This document shows positions 51,685 through 60,428 of a DNA stretch of 64,000 nucleotides, piece by piece. The stretch spans positions 1-64,000 of the forward strand of contig JAFYYG010000066.1 in the NCBI GenBank assembly GCA_017557625.1. Reading direction: 5' to 3'. Numbering within the stretch: the first letter of the stretch is position 1; each line of letters begins with the position of its first letter. This DNA is from Muribaculaceae bacterium. GTDB lineage: Bacteria; Bacteroidota; Bacteroidia; Bacteroidales; Muribaculaceae. Made by a program: the position numbers and the translations under genes. The notes beneath the pieces are model-generated. The model had not been told where the DNA came from and ran no database searches. It saw nothing but the letters and a program-made list of their open reading frames with translations.

Positions 51685-52227
51685 TCACAACTCGTATTTT
51701 GGAATTCCCACGAGTTTGATGTCGAACTGCAAAGTCGAGAAGGGTTTGATCTCATCGCTGCTTGTAGTGCCATAGCCCTGAAGATAAGGAATGATAACAC
51801 GGCAGCTGTCGCCAATGTGCATCTTGGGAACGGCAATCGCCCAACCCTCAATTACGCCGCTGTTTAGACGGCAACGGAACAGGCTGTCGGCAGGTGAAGT
51901 GCTCAGGTAAGACGAGTCGATAGCAGTGCCGTCATAGAGACGCAGATAATACTTCACATCCACCATCGACGAGAACTTAGGCTTGAGATTGTTCATGGTC
52001 TTGGTGGTGTCGTTGAACCAGTGGATAAGTACCTTAGCGTTAGGGTCCCAAGGGGCAGTCACAGTGGTATATTCAGATGATGCCGCCTTACTATTGAACC
52101 AAGCGGTATTGGCTTCTCGCCACTCGGCATAGTCATCGGCAATTTTCTCTTCCTCGGTTTTTAAGCACGATGTGAACACGCTGCCAAGCACCGATACCAT
52201 TATTAATATAAAAGGAAATTTCTTCAT
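51685..52227 (-). CDS. FKBP-type peptidyl-prolyl isomerase lipoprotein
   Basis: 180 residues from MKKFPFILIMVSVLGSVFTSC, a lipoprotein signal with Cys at residue 20 or 21; an ATG four codons upstream is less likely. The C-terminal FKBP domain (about 85-178) has VIEGWAIAVPKMHIGDSCRV, then IIPYLQGYG and STLQFDIKLV, the usual order of FKBP core motifs. Such enzymes speed folding of proteins in the periplasm. The gene ends five bases from the repeat element copy C and has no obvious terminator of its own apart from it. Confidence 0.9.
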   Translation of the reverse strand: MKKFPFILIMVSVLGSVFTSCLKTEEEKIADDYAEWREANTAWFNSKAASSEYTTVTAPWDPNAKVLIHWFNDTTKTMNNLKPKFSSMVDVKYYLRLYDGTAIDSSYLSTSPADSLFRCRLNSGVIEGWAIAVPKMHIGDSCRVIIPYLQGYGTTSSDEIKPFSTLQFDIKLVGIPKYEL

Positions 52228-52299
52228 TTTAGTAAACAAGAGAGTTGTTTATAAATATGTTTGTGGACTGACGAGACAGGTCTCGTCCCTATTTAACAC

Positions 52300-53853
52300 T
52301 TAATCATTTTTGTGCATTGACTTCAGCAGGTTGTTGAGGCTGCACTGCTCGCCAATAATGGCGGTTAGGTCATCGATGGCCACACGCTGCTGCTCCATAG
52401 TGTCGCGGTCGCGCAGGGTGACGGTGTTGTCCTCAACGGTCTGACCGTCGATGGTGATGCAGTAAGGAGTGCCAATGGCATCCATGCGGCGGTAGCGCTT
52501 GCCCACGCTGTCTTTCTCATCGTAGCGGCAGGCGAAGTCAAACTTGAGCATATCCATTATCTCGCGCGCCTTTTCGGGCATGCCGTCTTTGCGAACGAGC
52601 GGCAGGATGGCGCACTTGACTGGAGCCAAGGCTTTGGGCAGGTGAAGCACCACGCGGGTGTCGCCGCCATCAAGCTTCTGCTCCTCGTAGCTTGAGCACA
52701 TCACTGAGAGGAACATACGGTCCACGCCAATAGAGGTCTCAATTACGTAAGGAGTATAGCTCTCGTTCAATTCGGGATCGAAATACTGAATCTTCTTGCC
52801 ACTGTATTTCTCGTGCTGAGACAGGTCGAAGTTGGTGCGGCTGTGGATGCCCTCCACCTCCTTGAAACCGAACGGCATCTGGAACTCGATGTCGGTGGCG
52901 GCGTTGGCATAGTGGGCCAGTTTCTCGTGGTCGTGGAAACGGTATTTCTCATCGCCCAGCCCTAATGCCTTGTGCCAGCGCAGACGGTTCTGTTTCCAGG
53001 TCTCGAACCACTTGAGCTCCTCACCGGGACGTACAAAGAACTGCATCTCCATCTGCTCGAACTCACGCATACGGAACACAAACTGGCGCGCTACTATCTC
53101 GTTGCGGAACGCCTTTCCAATTTGTGCGATACCAAATGGCAAACGCATACGACCTGTCTTCTGAACATTCAAGAAATTCACAAAGATGCCCTGAGCGGTC
53201 TCGGGACGCAGATACACATCCATAGTGTTGTCGCTGCTGCTTCCCATCTGTGTCTTGAACATTAGGTTGAACTGGCGCACGTCGGTCCAGTTGCGAGTGC
53301 CGCTGATAGGGTCAACTATCTCGTAGTCAAGAATTATCTGTTTGAGTTCATCAAGGTCGTTGTCGTTCATCGCCTTCTCATAGCGGGCGTGCAACTCGTC
53401 CCATTTGCGCTGGTTCTCAAGCACACGGGGATTAGTCTGGCGGAACATTGCCTCGTCGAAGCTGTCGCCAAAGCGCTTGGCGGCTTTTGTCACCTCTTTG
53501 TTCATCTTCTCCTCAAACTTAGCGAGTTGTTCCTCGATAAGCACATCGGCACGGTAGCGCTTCTTGCTGTCGCGGTTGTCGATGAGGGGGTCGTTGAACG
53601 CATCCACATGGCCACTGGCCTTCCAGATTGTGGGGTGCATAAACACCGCACTGTCGATACCTACTATATTCTCGTGCAGCAGCGTCATGGCCTCCCACCA
53701 GTAGCGCTTGATGTTGTTCTTCAACTCCACACCGTTCTGGCCGTAGTCATATACCGCGCCTAGACCGTCATAAATCTCACTTGACGGGAAAACAAACCCA
53801 TACTCTTTACAATGTGATACAATCTTCTTGAAAACGTCTTCGTTCTGTGCCAT
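52300..53853 (-). CDS. glyS: Glycine--tRNA ligase (single-chain, alpha2 type)
   Basis: 517 residues. Class II synthetase motifs are visible: motif 2 at GKAFRNEIVARQFVFRMREF (about 234-253) and motif 3 at SIGVDRMFLSVM. The C-terminal anticodon-binding domain contains LAPVKCAILPLVRKDGMPEK. It is the eukaryote-like one-gene enzyme (often named glyQS), not the alpha/beta GlyQ+GlyS pair, and is essential for translation. It precedes the FKBP gene on the same strand with a 72-base gap. Upstream, TAATTTTG at 53880-53887 looks like a -7 box, but a -33 box is not clear. Confidence 0.96.
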   Translation of the reverse strand: MAQNEDVFKKIVSHCKEYGFVFPSSEIYDGLGAVYDYGQNGVELKNNIKRYWWEAMTLLHENIVGIDSAVFMHPTIWKASGHVDAFNDPLIDNRDSKKRYRADVLIEEQLAKFEEKMNKEVTKAAKRFGDSFDEAMFRQTNPRVLENQRKWDELHARYEKAMNDNDLDELKQIILDYEIVDPISGTRNWTDVRQFNLMFKTQMGSSSDNTMDVYLRPETAQGIFVNFLNVQKTGRMRLPFGIAQIGKAFRNEIVARQFVFRMREFEQMEMQFFVRPGEELKWFETWKQNRLRWHKALGLGDEKYRFHDHEKLAHYANAATDIEFQMPFGFKEVEGIHSRTNFDLSQHEKYSGKKIQYFDPELNESYTPYVIETSIGVDRMFLSVMCSSYEEQKLDGGDTRVVLHLPKALAPVKCAILPLVRKDGMPEKAREIMDMLKFDFACRYDEKDSVGKRYRRMDAIGTPYCITIDGQTVEDNTVTLRDRDTMEQQRVAIDDLTAIIGEQCSLNNLLKSMHKND

Positions 53854-54157
53854 TATTTCGTATTTTTTAAATCAAGGTGCAAAATTACTGCTTTTTTTGG
53901 AATTATAATTAAGGAGATGGCATTTTTTAAGTTTTAAGTTATAGATGATAAGTTTTAAAAGCCTAGAATGCCCCCTGGTTTCTATTTCTGATTACGGGTT
54001 TTTTACTACAAAACAGTTATTTAAACACTACATCAAAATTTTGCAATATTTATTCTGTCACTACATAGGTGGTCATAATAGATTATATATCAGTTATATG
54101 AAATCAAGCATAACACAGCAGAGATTTTCATAGCCTGAACATTAAACACACAATATG

Positions 54158-54189
54158 TTTGCATATTTTATTTTTATGTTGTATTTTTG
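54158..54189 (+). promoter_or_regulatory. Promoter of the DUF47 / PiT-HTH locus
   Basis: TTTG (54158-54161), a 20-base spacer and TATTTTTG (54182-54189), a full consensus match, 27 bases before the ATG at 54217. The rest of the 360-base gap back to glyS is A/T-rich, and I see nothing else in it. Confidence 0.7.
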
Positions 54190-54216
54190 CATTTGCTAAC
54201 ATAAGCAAGTTGAAAT

Positions 54217-54864
54217 ATGTTTGGACAGAAGAAAACAAATAAGACAATAAGTGACCTTGATAGCTTTCTCGACTATCTGGATGAGTGTGTGCTCACCTAC
54301 AAAAGCGGCATCAAGAACTACCTTGAGGGCAATAAAAAGGAGTTTGACGACAACCTCGAGAACATCACACGGCTGCGTGACACCACCACCGAGCTTCGCC
54401 GCACCATAGAGAACGAACTATACAGCTACTCTCTTGTCACCGACCAGCGTGTGGAGATTATGCAGCTGCTAGAGCGTCTTGACATGATTATCAATCTGTT
54501 GCACAAGAACTTGTGGCAGTATGAGATAGAAATCCCCTTTTTCCCGTCGGAGCTCAATATCGACTTCCTAAAACTCGTGGAGGTCACTGGTCTTGCGGTA
54601 GAGGGTACTATTCAGGCGTCGCGCGACTATTTCAAGGCACCACGGTTTGTTGGCGAGAAGACTCATCGCATCTATTTCTTTGAAAAAGAGGTGAGCAAGA
54701 TTGCCCAATCTATCAAACGCAAAGTGTTCCACGAGATGGACAACTTCAAGCTGAGCCAGAAGTTCCACCTGCGCTATTTCACCCTCCACGTCGAGGAACT
54801 TGCCGAGGAGGCCGTGCGAGTTGCCGACCACCTCTCAATAATGGTCATAAAGCTGAACAACTAA
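54217..54864 (+). CDS. DUF47 (PhoU-like) regulator of phosphate transport
   Basis: 215 residues, all helical with charged heptads, as in the DUF47/PhoU-like family (start MFGQKKTNKTISDLDSFLDY; end EELAEEAVRVADHLSIMVIK). DUF47 proteins are normally encoded next to PiT-type low-affinity phosphate transporters and control them. Here the next gene, 25 bases downstream, is a PiT-like membrane protein fused to a DNA-binding domain, so the usual pair is kept in altered form. It probably binds metal/phosphate clusters at the membrane and modulates its partner. It is the first gene after the promoter at 54158-54189. Confidence 0.85.
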   Translation: MFGQKKTNKTISDLDSFLDYLDECVLTYKSGIKNYLEGNKKEFDDNLENITRLRDTTTELRRTIENELYSYSLVTDQRVEIMQLLERLDMIINLLHKNLWQYEIEIPFFPSELNIDFLKLVEVTGLAVEGTIQASRDYFKAPRFVGEKTHRIYFFEKEVSKIAQSIKRKVFHEMDNFKLSQKFHLRYFTLHVEELAEEAVRVADHLSIMVIKLNN

Positions 54865-54889
54865 TCTTTTTATTCATAAATCTAATCCT

Positions 54890-56473
54890 ATGGAATTAAC
54901 AGTGTCGATATTGACACTCCTCATGGTGGGAGCGTGGCTGGGATACCGGGAAATTGGAGTTAGTTTCCTGGGTATCCACATCCGCGACATGATATCGACA
55001 CGCTTGTTCGGCTCAATGCAGTTTCTGGTAGTGGCAGCATTTATTCTCGGAGCCTATGTGATAAATGTCAATTTCCATACTGTACCAGAAGGGTCCACAT
55101 TAACTATTATAGAGGCATCGGAGATTTTGTGTGCTATGGTTATTACAATCGCCATAGTGCGTGCCGCAAATCAATACACCTCGGCAATCACTGCTTTTTG
55201 GGGAGCCTTGATAGCATTTGGGATAGAATGCAACTGGTTCAACAACATCTCTTTAGTGGTTGCCTTGCTGATTTCGCTGATAGCTGCGCCCGTAGTTGGC
55301 ACACTGCTGTTCTATATTTACCGTAGAATTTTCAACCACATTATATTTAAAAGCGACCATCACCTGCTCATCAAGAACCTTTACATGAAGCGCCTGGCAC
55401 TCGTGGGCATCATCCTCGGCGGCGTGCTCCTTGCAGTAAATTATGCCTTACTCATTGCCCCGATGCTAAAAAGTGTGGCAACCGAGATGAAATCAATCTC
55501 ACTAATTTCAATAGCCATTGTCGCCATTGTGATGAGTGCGGTGATGATAATTCCCGCTGCCACCGTACTGCGTAATGAGAATTATGGTGCTAAGCTAATG
55601 CGGTGGGCATTGCCGTCGCTTTATGCACTAATCACAGTACTGTTGGCAGGCAATGTGGCGGGAACCCTATTGCTGGGATTGGTGCCAGTGATAGTGTCGC
55701 CGAGCCAAATCAGGGAATGCTGCAAGATTTCAACGAGCTACCGCCACCGTAGCCTAATAAACCTTGCAAGCATCACTATTGCAACCCCAGTCATTGCATT
55801 CTTGATAGCCTATATAATGCTGACAGTCGTGAAGAATTCACTTATAATGCTGATTGTAACATTCTTTGCACTCATCACTTGTTTGCTTTTAATACAGAAT
55901 TCCCGACAGAGACGCAAGCGCACTCAAACCGAGAAAGCCCTCAACGACGAGCTCACCCACAGCAGCGAGACTGGCGACGAGCGCAACCGCCTTGATGTCG
56001 CCGCCGTCACGTCACAGTTTAATGTGATGACCAGCGAAATCGACATTAAGCATAAAGAGTTAGTAAACCTTTCATTATATATCAAGCAGCAACGTCAGTA
56101 CCTCGAAGACCTGAGTAAGAATCTTAACGATTTGTCGGAAGAGGATGACGTGGAATTTCTGCGCCAGCAACTGCGCGAGACAGCGCAAAAACTCAACGAT
56201 AACATGCGGCTCACCGATGAGATGGACCAATTCTACAATCAGGTGGAGGACCTCCACAAGAACTTCGTGAGCCGCCTGATTATGCGTTGTGGCACCTTGT
56301 CGGAGAAGGAGAAGCGTCTGGCGATAATGCTGCGCCTGGGCTTCTCCAGCAAAGACATCGCGGGCATGATGAACGTAGAGCCCAAGAGCGTGGAAGTGAG
56401 CCGCTACCGCTTCCGCCGAAAGCTAAAGCTTGACCGCAGCGTCAATATCGTGGAATATCTGCAAATGATATGA
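54890..56473 (+). CDS. Degenerate PiT-like membrane domain fused to coiled coil and LuxR-type HTH
   Basis: 527 residues. About 345 N-terminal residues form 9-10 membrane helices. Their order and spacing (FLVVAAFILGAYVINVNF, IEASEILCAMVITIAIVRAA, APVVGTLLFYIYRRIF) follow PiT phosphate transporters, but the GxxND-type and PxSxT/S-type substrate motifs are absent. A basic linker and coiled coil (about 380-465) follow. The C-terminal 60 residues are a LuxR-type HTH (LSEKEKRLAIMLRLGFSSKD, then MNVEPKSVEVSRYRFRRKL) of the Bacteroidetes kind. It appears to be a membrane-tethered transcription factor whose sensor is derived from a transporter. It follows DUF47 and precedes an OprP-type porin, supporting phosphate sensing. 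PiT origin is inferred by pattern; the HTH is clear. Confidence 0.75.
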   Translation: MELTVSILTLLMVGAWLGYREIGVSFLGIHIRDMISTRLFGSMQFLVVAAFILGAYVINVNFHTVPEGSTLTIIEASEILCAMVITIAIVRAANQYTSAITAFWGALIAFGIECNWFNNISLVVALLISLIAAPVVGTLLFYIYRRIFNHIIFKSDHHLLIKNLYMKRLALVGIILGGVLLAVNYALLIAPMLKSVATEMKSISLISIAIVAIVMSAVMIIPAATVLRNENYGAKLMRWALPSLYALITVLLAGNVAGTLLLGLVPVIVSPSQIRECCKISTSYRHRSLINLASITIATPVIAFLIAYIMLTVVKNSLIMLIVTFFALITCLLLIQNSRQRRKRTQTEKALNDELTHSSETGDERNRLDVAAVTSQFNVMTSEIDIKHKELVNLSLYIKQQRQYLEDLSKNLNDLSEEDDVEFLRQQLRETAQKLNDNMRLTDEMDQFYNQVEDLHKNFVSRLIMRCGTLSEKEKRLAIMLRLGFSSKDIAGMMNVEPKSVEVSRYRFRRKLKLDRSVNIVEYLQMI

Positions 56474-56477
56474 GGCA

Positions 56478-56577
56478 GTTCATGGTTCACAGTTCACAGT
56501 TCATAGTTCATAGTTCTCAGTTTTCAGTTCATAGTTCTCAGTTCTCAGTTCATAGTTCTCAGTTCTCAGTTTTAAAA
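56478..56577. repeat. Short direct repeats after the PiT-HTH gene
   Basis: About 100 bases of AGTTCATAGTTCTCAGTTCTC-like units of 7-10 bases with small changes start a few bases after the stop codon. They separate the regulator gene from the porin gene, and no terminator stem is evident. Confidence 0.8.
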
Positions 56578-56645
56578 CTCTATCCATAAATACAAATGAT
56601 ATAATACAGTAAACATCTAATTTATTAACTTAAATGTTTTGTACA

Positions 56646-58010
56646 ATGAAAAAATTATTAACCCTATCCTTTGTGCTGGCACTATCCGCTTGGGGCAGTG
56701 TGTGGGCACAAGAAGAAGACGGGAACGCCACCTACAACCAGTATGGCGTGAAAGTCGACCGTGAAGAGCTGATCTCGGAGCAGCGCAACAACATCCTCAC
56801 GTTTGAATCTAAGAACAAGGAGTATCGCCTGTGGTTTGACAACCGCGTTCAAGTTGACGGCGCCATGTTCTTTGGAAACAACGAAGACTACAACCCCATT
56901 GGCAACAATGTCTCCATCCGCCGTGCACGCTTTGCCGTTAAGGCTCGCTTGCCTCACAACTGGTATGGCGAGGTTGACGTGGACTTTGCTGACGGCAAGT
57001 TTGAACTCAAGGACGCAATCGTGCAGTTCGACGGCATCCCCAACGTGTCAATCAAGGCCGGTAACTTCAAGGAAGACTTCTCGATGGAGCAGACCACCTC
57101 GTCGCGCTACCTGACCTTCATGGAGCGCCCAATGGTATGTAAAGCTCTCGTGCCTTCGCGCCACCTTGGTCTCCAGATTGCTTACCTGCGTGACCATTTC
57201 CGCGCAACTGGTGGTGTGTTCTTCCAGACTATAGCTGGCGAGGAGGAACTTACCAACGTCCAGGACAACAACAAGGACTATGGCCGCAATCAAGGTTACT
57301 CGTTCACCGGTAAAATCGGTTGGATGCCCTATGCAAACGACCGCAGCTGGGGTCTGTACTTAGGAGGTAAGGCTTCTTACCGCACCCCAAAGACTGAGGA
57401 TGCTCCAGCCGAATGGGGCGGAATGCGTTTCAGCACCCGTAACGCAACCAGCATCAACCGCAAGAAATATCTTGACACCGACGTAATCAAAGACGTTGAC
57501 CACAACGTGCTCTATGGTCTTGAGGGAGCTGCATATTATGGTCCCGCTCGCATCCAGAGTGAGTGGATTCAAACCAATGTAGATGCTGCCGCGAACAACT
57601 ACAAATTCAATGGCTGGTATGTTCATGCATCCTGCCTCCTCTTTGGTGGTAAGCAGCGCTTCAACACCGCCGAGGGCGAGTTCACTCAGCCTTCCCGCGG
57701 TCGCAAGTGGGGTGACATCGAGCTCGCAGTTCGCTACGACTATCTGAACCTCAACAACAAGGACGTGTATGGTGGTTCTGGCGAGAACTTCACCGTAGGT
57801 CTTAACTACTGGATTAACAACAGCGTTAAGATTGTTCTCAACTATCAGTACTCTAACAACGACCGTTACGCCAACGGCAAGGGCAAACTACTTGTTGGTC
57901 ACGATGTCAACGGCAAGCCTACTGCCGACTACACCAAAGTCACTGAGGCTAAGGGCAAAGGTGGTGTGAACTACAGCATGTTGGGTCTTCGCTTAGAGGT
58001 TAACTTCTAA
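56646..58010 (+). CDS. OprO/OprP-type (phosphate-selective) porin
   Basis: 454 residues from MKKLLTLSFVLALSAWGSVWA, a signal peptide; an ATG four codons earlier is less likely. The beta-barrel pattern of the porin O/P family is clear: YRLWFDNRVQVDGAMFF, NVSIRRARFAVKARLPHNWY, DVDFADGKFELKDA, SIKAGNFKEDFSMEQTTSSR, and the final strand MLGLRLEVNF with terminal Phe. Members admit phosphate or polyphosphate across the outer membrane. It follows the DUF47/PiT-HTH pair, which may control it. Specificity cannot be read from sequence alone. Confidence 0.9.
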   Translation: MKKLLTLSFVLALSAWGSVWAQEEDGNATYNQYGVKVDREELISEQRNNILTFESKNKEYRLWFDNRVQVDGAMFFGNNEDYNPIGNNVSIRRARFAVKARLPHNWYGEVDVDFADGKFELKDAIVQFDGIPNVSIKAGNFKEDFSMEQTTSSRYLTFMERPMVCKALVPSRHLGLQIAYLRDHFRATGGVFFQTIAGEEELTNVQDNNKDYGRNQGYSFTGKIGWMPYANDRSWGLYLGGKASYRTPKTEDAPAEWGGMRFSTRNATSINRKKYLDTDVIKDVDHNVLYGLEGAAYYGPARIQSEWIQTNVDAAANNYKFNGWYVHASCLLFGGKQRFNTAEGEFTQPSRGRKWGDIELAVRYDYLNLNNKDVYGGSGENFTVGLNYWINNSVKIVLNYQYSNNDRYANGKGKLLVGHDVNGKPTADYTKVTEAKGKGGVNYSMLGLRLEVNF

Positions 58011-58043
58011 TCTATTGTTTAACTCTTTAAATGATATATAGCA

Positions 58044-58898
58044 ATGAAAACTATAAAGTTATTATTCGTGGCACTTCTCGCAGTGGCGATGACAGCCTGC
58101 GTTGAGGATAAAGTATATGAGGGTCCTAACACTATTGAAGCTGTGTCGATTAATCCCGATGCTCCAACTTCGTTTGACGACGTGGTTGTAACAGCAAAGG
58201 TGTCGGGCTTATTAGATGTTACTAAAGCCGTTCTGCGTTATTCTGTAAATGATGATTTCGTTGAGGAACTAGATATGGATGGCAATGGCACCACTTACAC
58301 CGCTACCATTCCTGCTCAAGAAGATGGCACTAAAGTTAACTATGTTGTAATCATCACCAACGAGGCTGGCTACACCACCACTGCTGAACGTGAATACACT
58401 GTAGGCGACAAACCAAGTGATTATACTAAACTTGTAATCAACGAGTTGTATGGAGCAGGTGAGGATGGCGAGAAATATATCGAGCTATACAATATAGGTG
58501 ATGACCCCATCAAACTTGATGGCGTAACAATCAAAAAAGACGAAGCTTTGACTTGGACCGGCGAGAAAAACGAAGTCATCATGGGTCATAGCTACTTCTT
58601 GATTGTTGGTGCCAGCAATGTGGCTGGTGAGGGAGGTAGTGGACCAAATCCACGTCCTATGATTAAGGGTTTGTCGGCCAAAAAGACAGTACTTATTGAG
58701 CTCTTCAATCCTCAAGGCGAGGTCATCAACAAGTTCCAACGTGGCGAGAAGGGCGACGGCTGGGGAGCTACCATAAGCAAAAATGACAAGACTTGGAGCC
58801 GCTGTCCTAATGGCACTGGCAAGTTCATGATCGCCGACAAGACATTTGGAACCAAGAACCCCGACACCGGTACCGAAGACGCAACTGTAGTACAGTAA
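58044..58898 (+). CDS. Lipoprotein with Ig-like and lamin-tail domains
   Basis: 284 residues. The lipoprotein signal ends at VAMTAC (Cys19). An Ig-like domain (about 30-125) is followed by a lamin-tail domain (about 130-275; LVINELYGAGEDGEKYIELY, IGDDPIKLDGVTI). In bacteria lamin-tail domains occur on secreted nucleases, phosphatases and surface proteins. It starts 33 bases after the porin and ends at a terminator, so the two form one transcript, and it may be the porin's surface partner. Confidence 0.85.
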   Translation: MKTIKLLFVALLAVAMTACVEDKVYEGPNTIEAVSINPDAPTSFDDVVVTAKVSGLLDVTKAVLRYSVNDDFVEELDMDGNGTTYTATIPAQEDGTKVNYVVIITNEAGYTTTAEREYTVGDKPSDYTKLVINELYGAGEDGEKYIELYNIGDDPIKLDGVTIKKDEALTWTGEKNEVIMGHSYFLIVGASNVAGEGGSGPNPRPMIKGLSAKKTVLIELFNPQGEVINKFQRGEKGDGWGATISKNDKTWSRCPNGTGKFMIADKTFGTKNPDTGTEDATVVQ

Positions 58899-58920
58899 AC
58901 ACAATCTATAAAACTTCTTA

Positions 58921-58960
58921 AGACTTGGCAGGCGATAAGCCTTGCCTGCCAGGTCTTTTT
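58921..58960 (+). terminator. Terminator of the porin-lipoprotein transcript
   Basis: AGACTTGGCAGGC (58921-58933) pairs with GCCTGCCAGGTCT (58944-58956), with one G-T pair, and is followed by TTTTT. Confidence 0.85.
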
Positions 58961-59008
58961 GAAAAAACAAGCAAAAAGTAATCCAAAATCTAAAAATCCT
59001 ATAATAAA

Positions 59009-59653
59009 ATGGCAAAAGAAGAATTAAAGATTGGTGAAATTTCTAAACCACGTTTTGAGTTCCGCAGCTTCGGTCGCTGCTTCTGTGAGGCCGGCAAGCG
59101 CATGGCACGACTGAGCGTTCCTGTTCCCGAGAAAGTGTGGGAGCGCCACAGCACCGAGACCTACATCGTTAGCCGCACCAACGACGTGAACAACACCAAG
59201 ATACGCAACGGCAAGATGGATATCAAGACCTTTGTGCAAGCCGTTGACGGCCTTGAGCAGTGGAATCCACTGATGAAGGGCGAGTTCCCCATCAGCGCGC
59301 AAGTGTTGAAAGAGGAAGTGTTCCCAGCTTTCAAAGTTGAGGGCATGCCCGAGCTCACAAAGGACGAATATACCCTCGAGGAGTTCCTTCAGATGATTGA
59401 CGAGCATCCCGACTTGCAGGCTGTGACCGTTGAGAAGGCCCGCTATGGCTACATGGTAAACGACACCATCTGCGAGACTGGCGAGGTTTACATCAACGGC
59501 GCTATGGTTCGCACCATCAACAGCGAGAGCACCGAGATTGAGGATATCAAGAAGACCATCGCCGATTGTGGTCTCGAGGGCGTTGAGAACATCAACTACC
59601 TGCAAGCCATCAAACGTGTAATTGGTATGATTAACAAACCTCTGGCGAATTAA
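59009..59653 (+). CDS. Conserved protein of unknown function, possible CYTH/VTC-like fold
   Basis: 214 residues, with no signal peptide and no membrane segment. The central stretch ETYIVSRTNDVNNTKIRNGK followed by MDIKTFVQAVDGLEQWNP has the alternating charged strand pattern and KIR...K residues seen in triphosphate-tunnel (CYTH/VTC) proteins. The C-terminus (TEIEDIKKTIADCGLEGVEN) is helical. The assignment is only a pattern match, helped by a true CYTH gene next door. It begins 49 bases after the porin-operon terminator. Its function is unknown. If it is VTC-like, the substrate would be polyphosphate or a triphosphate. Confidence 0.6.
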   Translation: MAKEELKIGEISKPRFEFRSFGRCFCEAGKRMARLSVPVPEKVWERHSTETYIVSRTNDVNNTKIRNGKMDIKTFVQAVDGLEQWNPLMKGEFPISAQVLKEEVFPAFKVEGMPELTKDEYTLEEFLQMIDEHPDLQAVTVEKARYGYMVNDTICETGEVYINGAMVRTINSESTEIEDIKKTIADCGLEGVENINYLQAIKRVIGMINKPLAN

Positions 59654-59655
59654 TT

Positions 59656-59757
59656 AGAAATCAAAGACAAAAGACAAGTAGATTATTACTCAAATCAAGT
59701 GACAATTACTACTATTGCCTTGTTAGCTTGTTTACTTGTCAGCTTGTTTACTAAAAA
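59656..59757. repeat. Short degenerate repeats between two genes
   Basis: Units such as AAAGACAAAAGACAAG and TTGTTAGCTTGTTTACTTGTCAGCTTGTTTACT lie between the unknown protein and the CYTH gene. The arms AAGACAAGTAG and CTTGTC are partly complementary. No ORF is present. Confidence 0.55.
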
Positions 59758-59766
59758 ACTACTATT

Positions 59767-60237
59767 ATGGCACAAGAAATAGAAAGAAAATTCCTTGTAA
59801 AAGGCGATTTTAAGGATGAGGCTTTCAAGGCCACACGCATCATTCAGGGCTATTTGAGTTCAGTTCCCGAGCGCACTGTACGCGTGCGTGTTAAAGGCGA
59901 GAAAGGCTTCATTACAGTCAAGGGCATAGGCAACGAGAGTGGTGCCAGCCGCTTTGAATGGGAGAAAGAGATTCCCGCCGACGAGGTTATGGAGCTGCTT
60001 AAGATTTGCGAGCCTGGCGTTATCGACAAGACCCGCTATCTGGTGAAAGCCGGCGAGCGCACTTTCGAGGTTGACGAGTTCTACGGCGACAACGACGGAC
60101 TAACAGTTGCCGAAGTGGAGTTGCCCAGCGAAGATGCCGAGTTTGACCGCCCTGCCTGGCTTGGCGAGGAGGTTACCGGTGACGTGAAGTACTACAACTC
60201 TATGCTCATGAAGAACCCCTATAAGAACTGGAAATAA
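59767..60237 (+). CDS. CYTH-domain triphosphate tunnel metalloenzyme
   Basis: 156 residues. The signature ExExK is present as Glu4-Ile-Glu6-Arg-Lys8 (MAQEIERKFLV). It is followed by RTVRVRVKGEKGFITVKG, SRFEWEKEIP, KTRYLV and FEVDEFYGDNDGLTVAEVEL, which supply the lysine, arginine and acidic residues that line the tunnel. Small bacterial CYTH enzymes usually hydrolyse inorganic tripolyphosphate, or sometimes make cAMP or act on thiamine triphosphate. It sits among phosphate-related genes, which favours tripolyphosphatase activity. Confidence 0.92.
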   Translation: MAQEIERKFLVKGDFKDEAFKATRIIQGYLSSVPERTVRVRVKGEKGFITVKGIGNESGASRFEWEKEIPADEVMELLKICEPGVIDKTRYLVKAGERTFEVDEFYGDNDGLTVAEVELPSEDAEFDRPAWLGEEVTGDVKYYNSMLMKNPYKNWK

Positions 60238-60261
60238 TCTATTATCATCGACTTGCAACTG

Positions 60262-60407
60262 GGGGTGTGTCAAAAATAAAAAACAACTGATATTTCTGAA
60301 AAATCTGAAATTATGAAAATCAGAATATTATGATTGTCAATTAAAAAAATCAGAATATTCAGATGTTTCAGTTGTTTAAATTTTGAGTTAGAGCTTTGAT
60401 ACACCCC
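60262..60407. mobile_element. MITE-like element with 13-14-bp inverted ends
   Basis: GGGGTGTGTCAAA (60262-60274) and TTTGATACACCCC (60395-60407) are near-perfect inverted ends enclosing further inverted arms, AACAACTGA (60282-60290) and TCAGTTGTT (60368-60376). Two direct AATCAGAATATT copies lie inside. There is no ORF. The end sequence resembles IS-type termini that read GGGGTGTGTCAAA in Bacteroidetes. It lies between the CYTH and DASS genes, and the final CCCCTTTTT could also end transcription. Confidence 0.55.
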
Positions 60408-60428
60408 TTTTTCTAAAACCTTAAAGAT

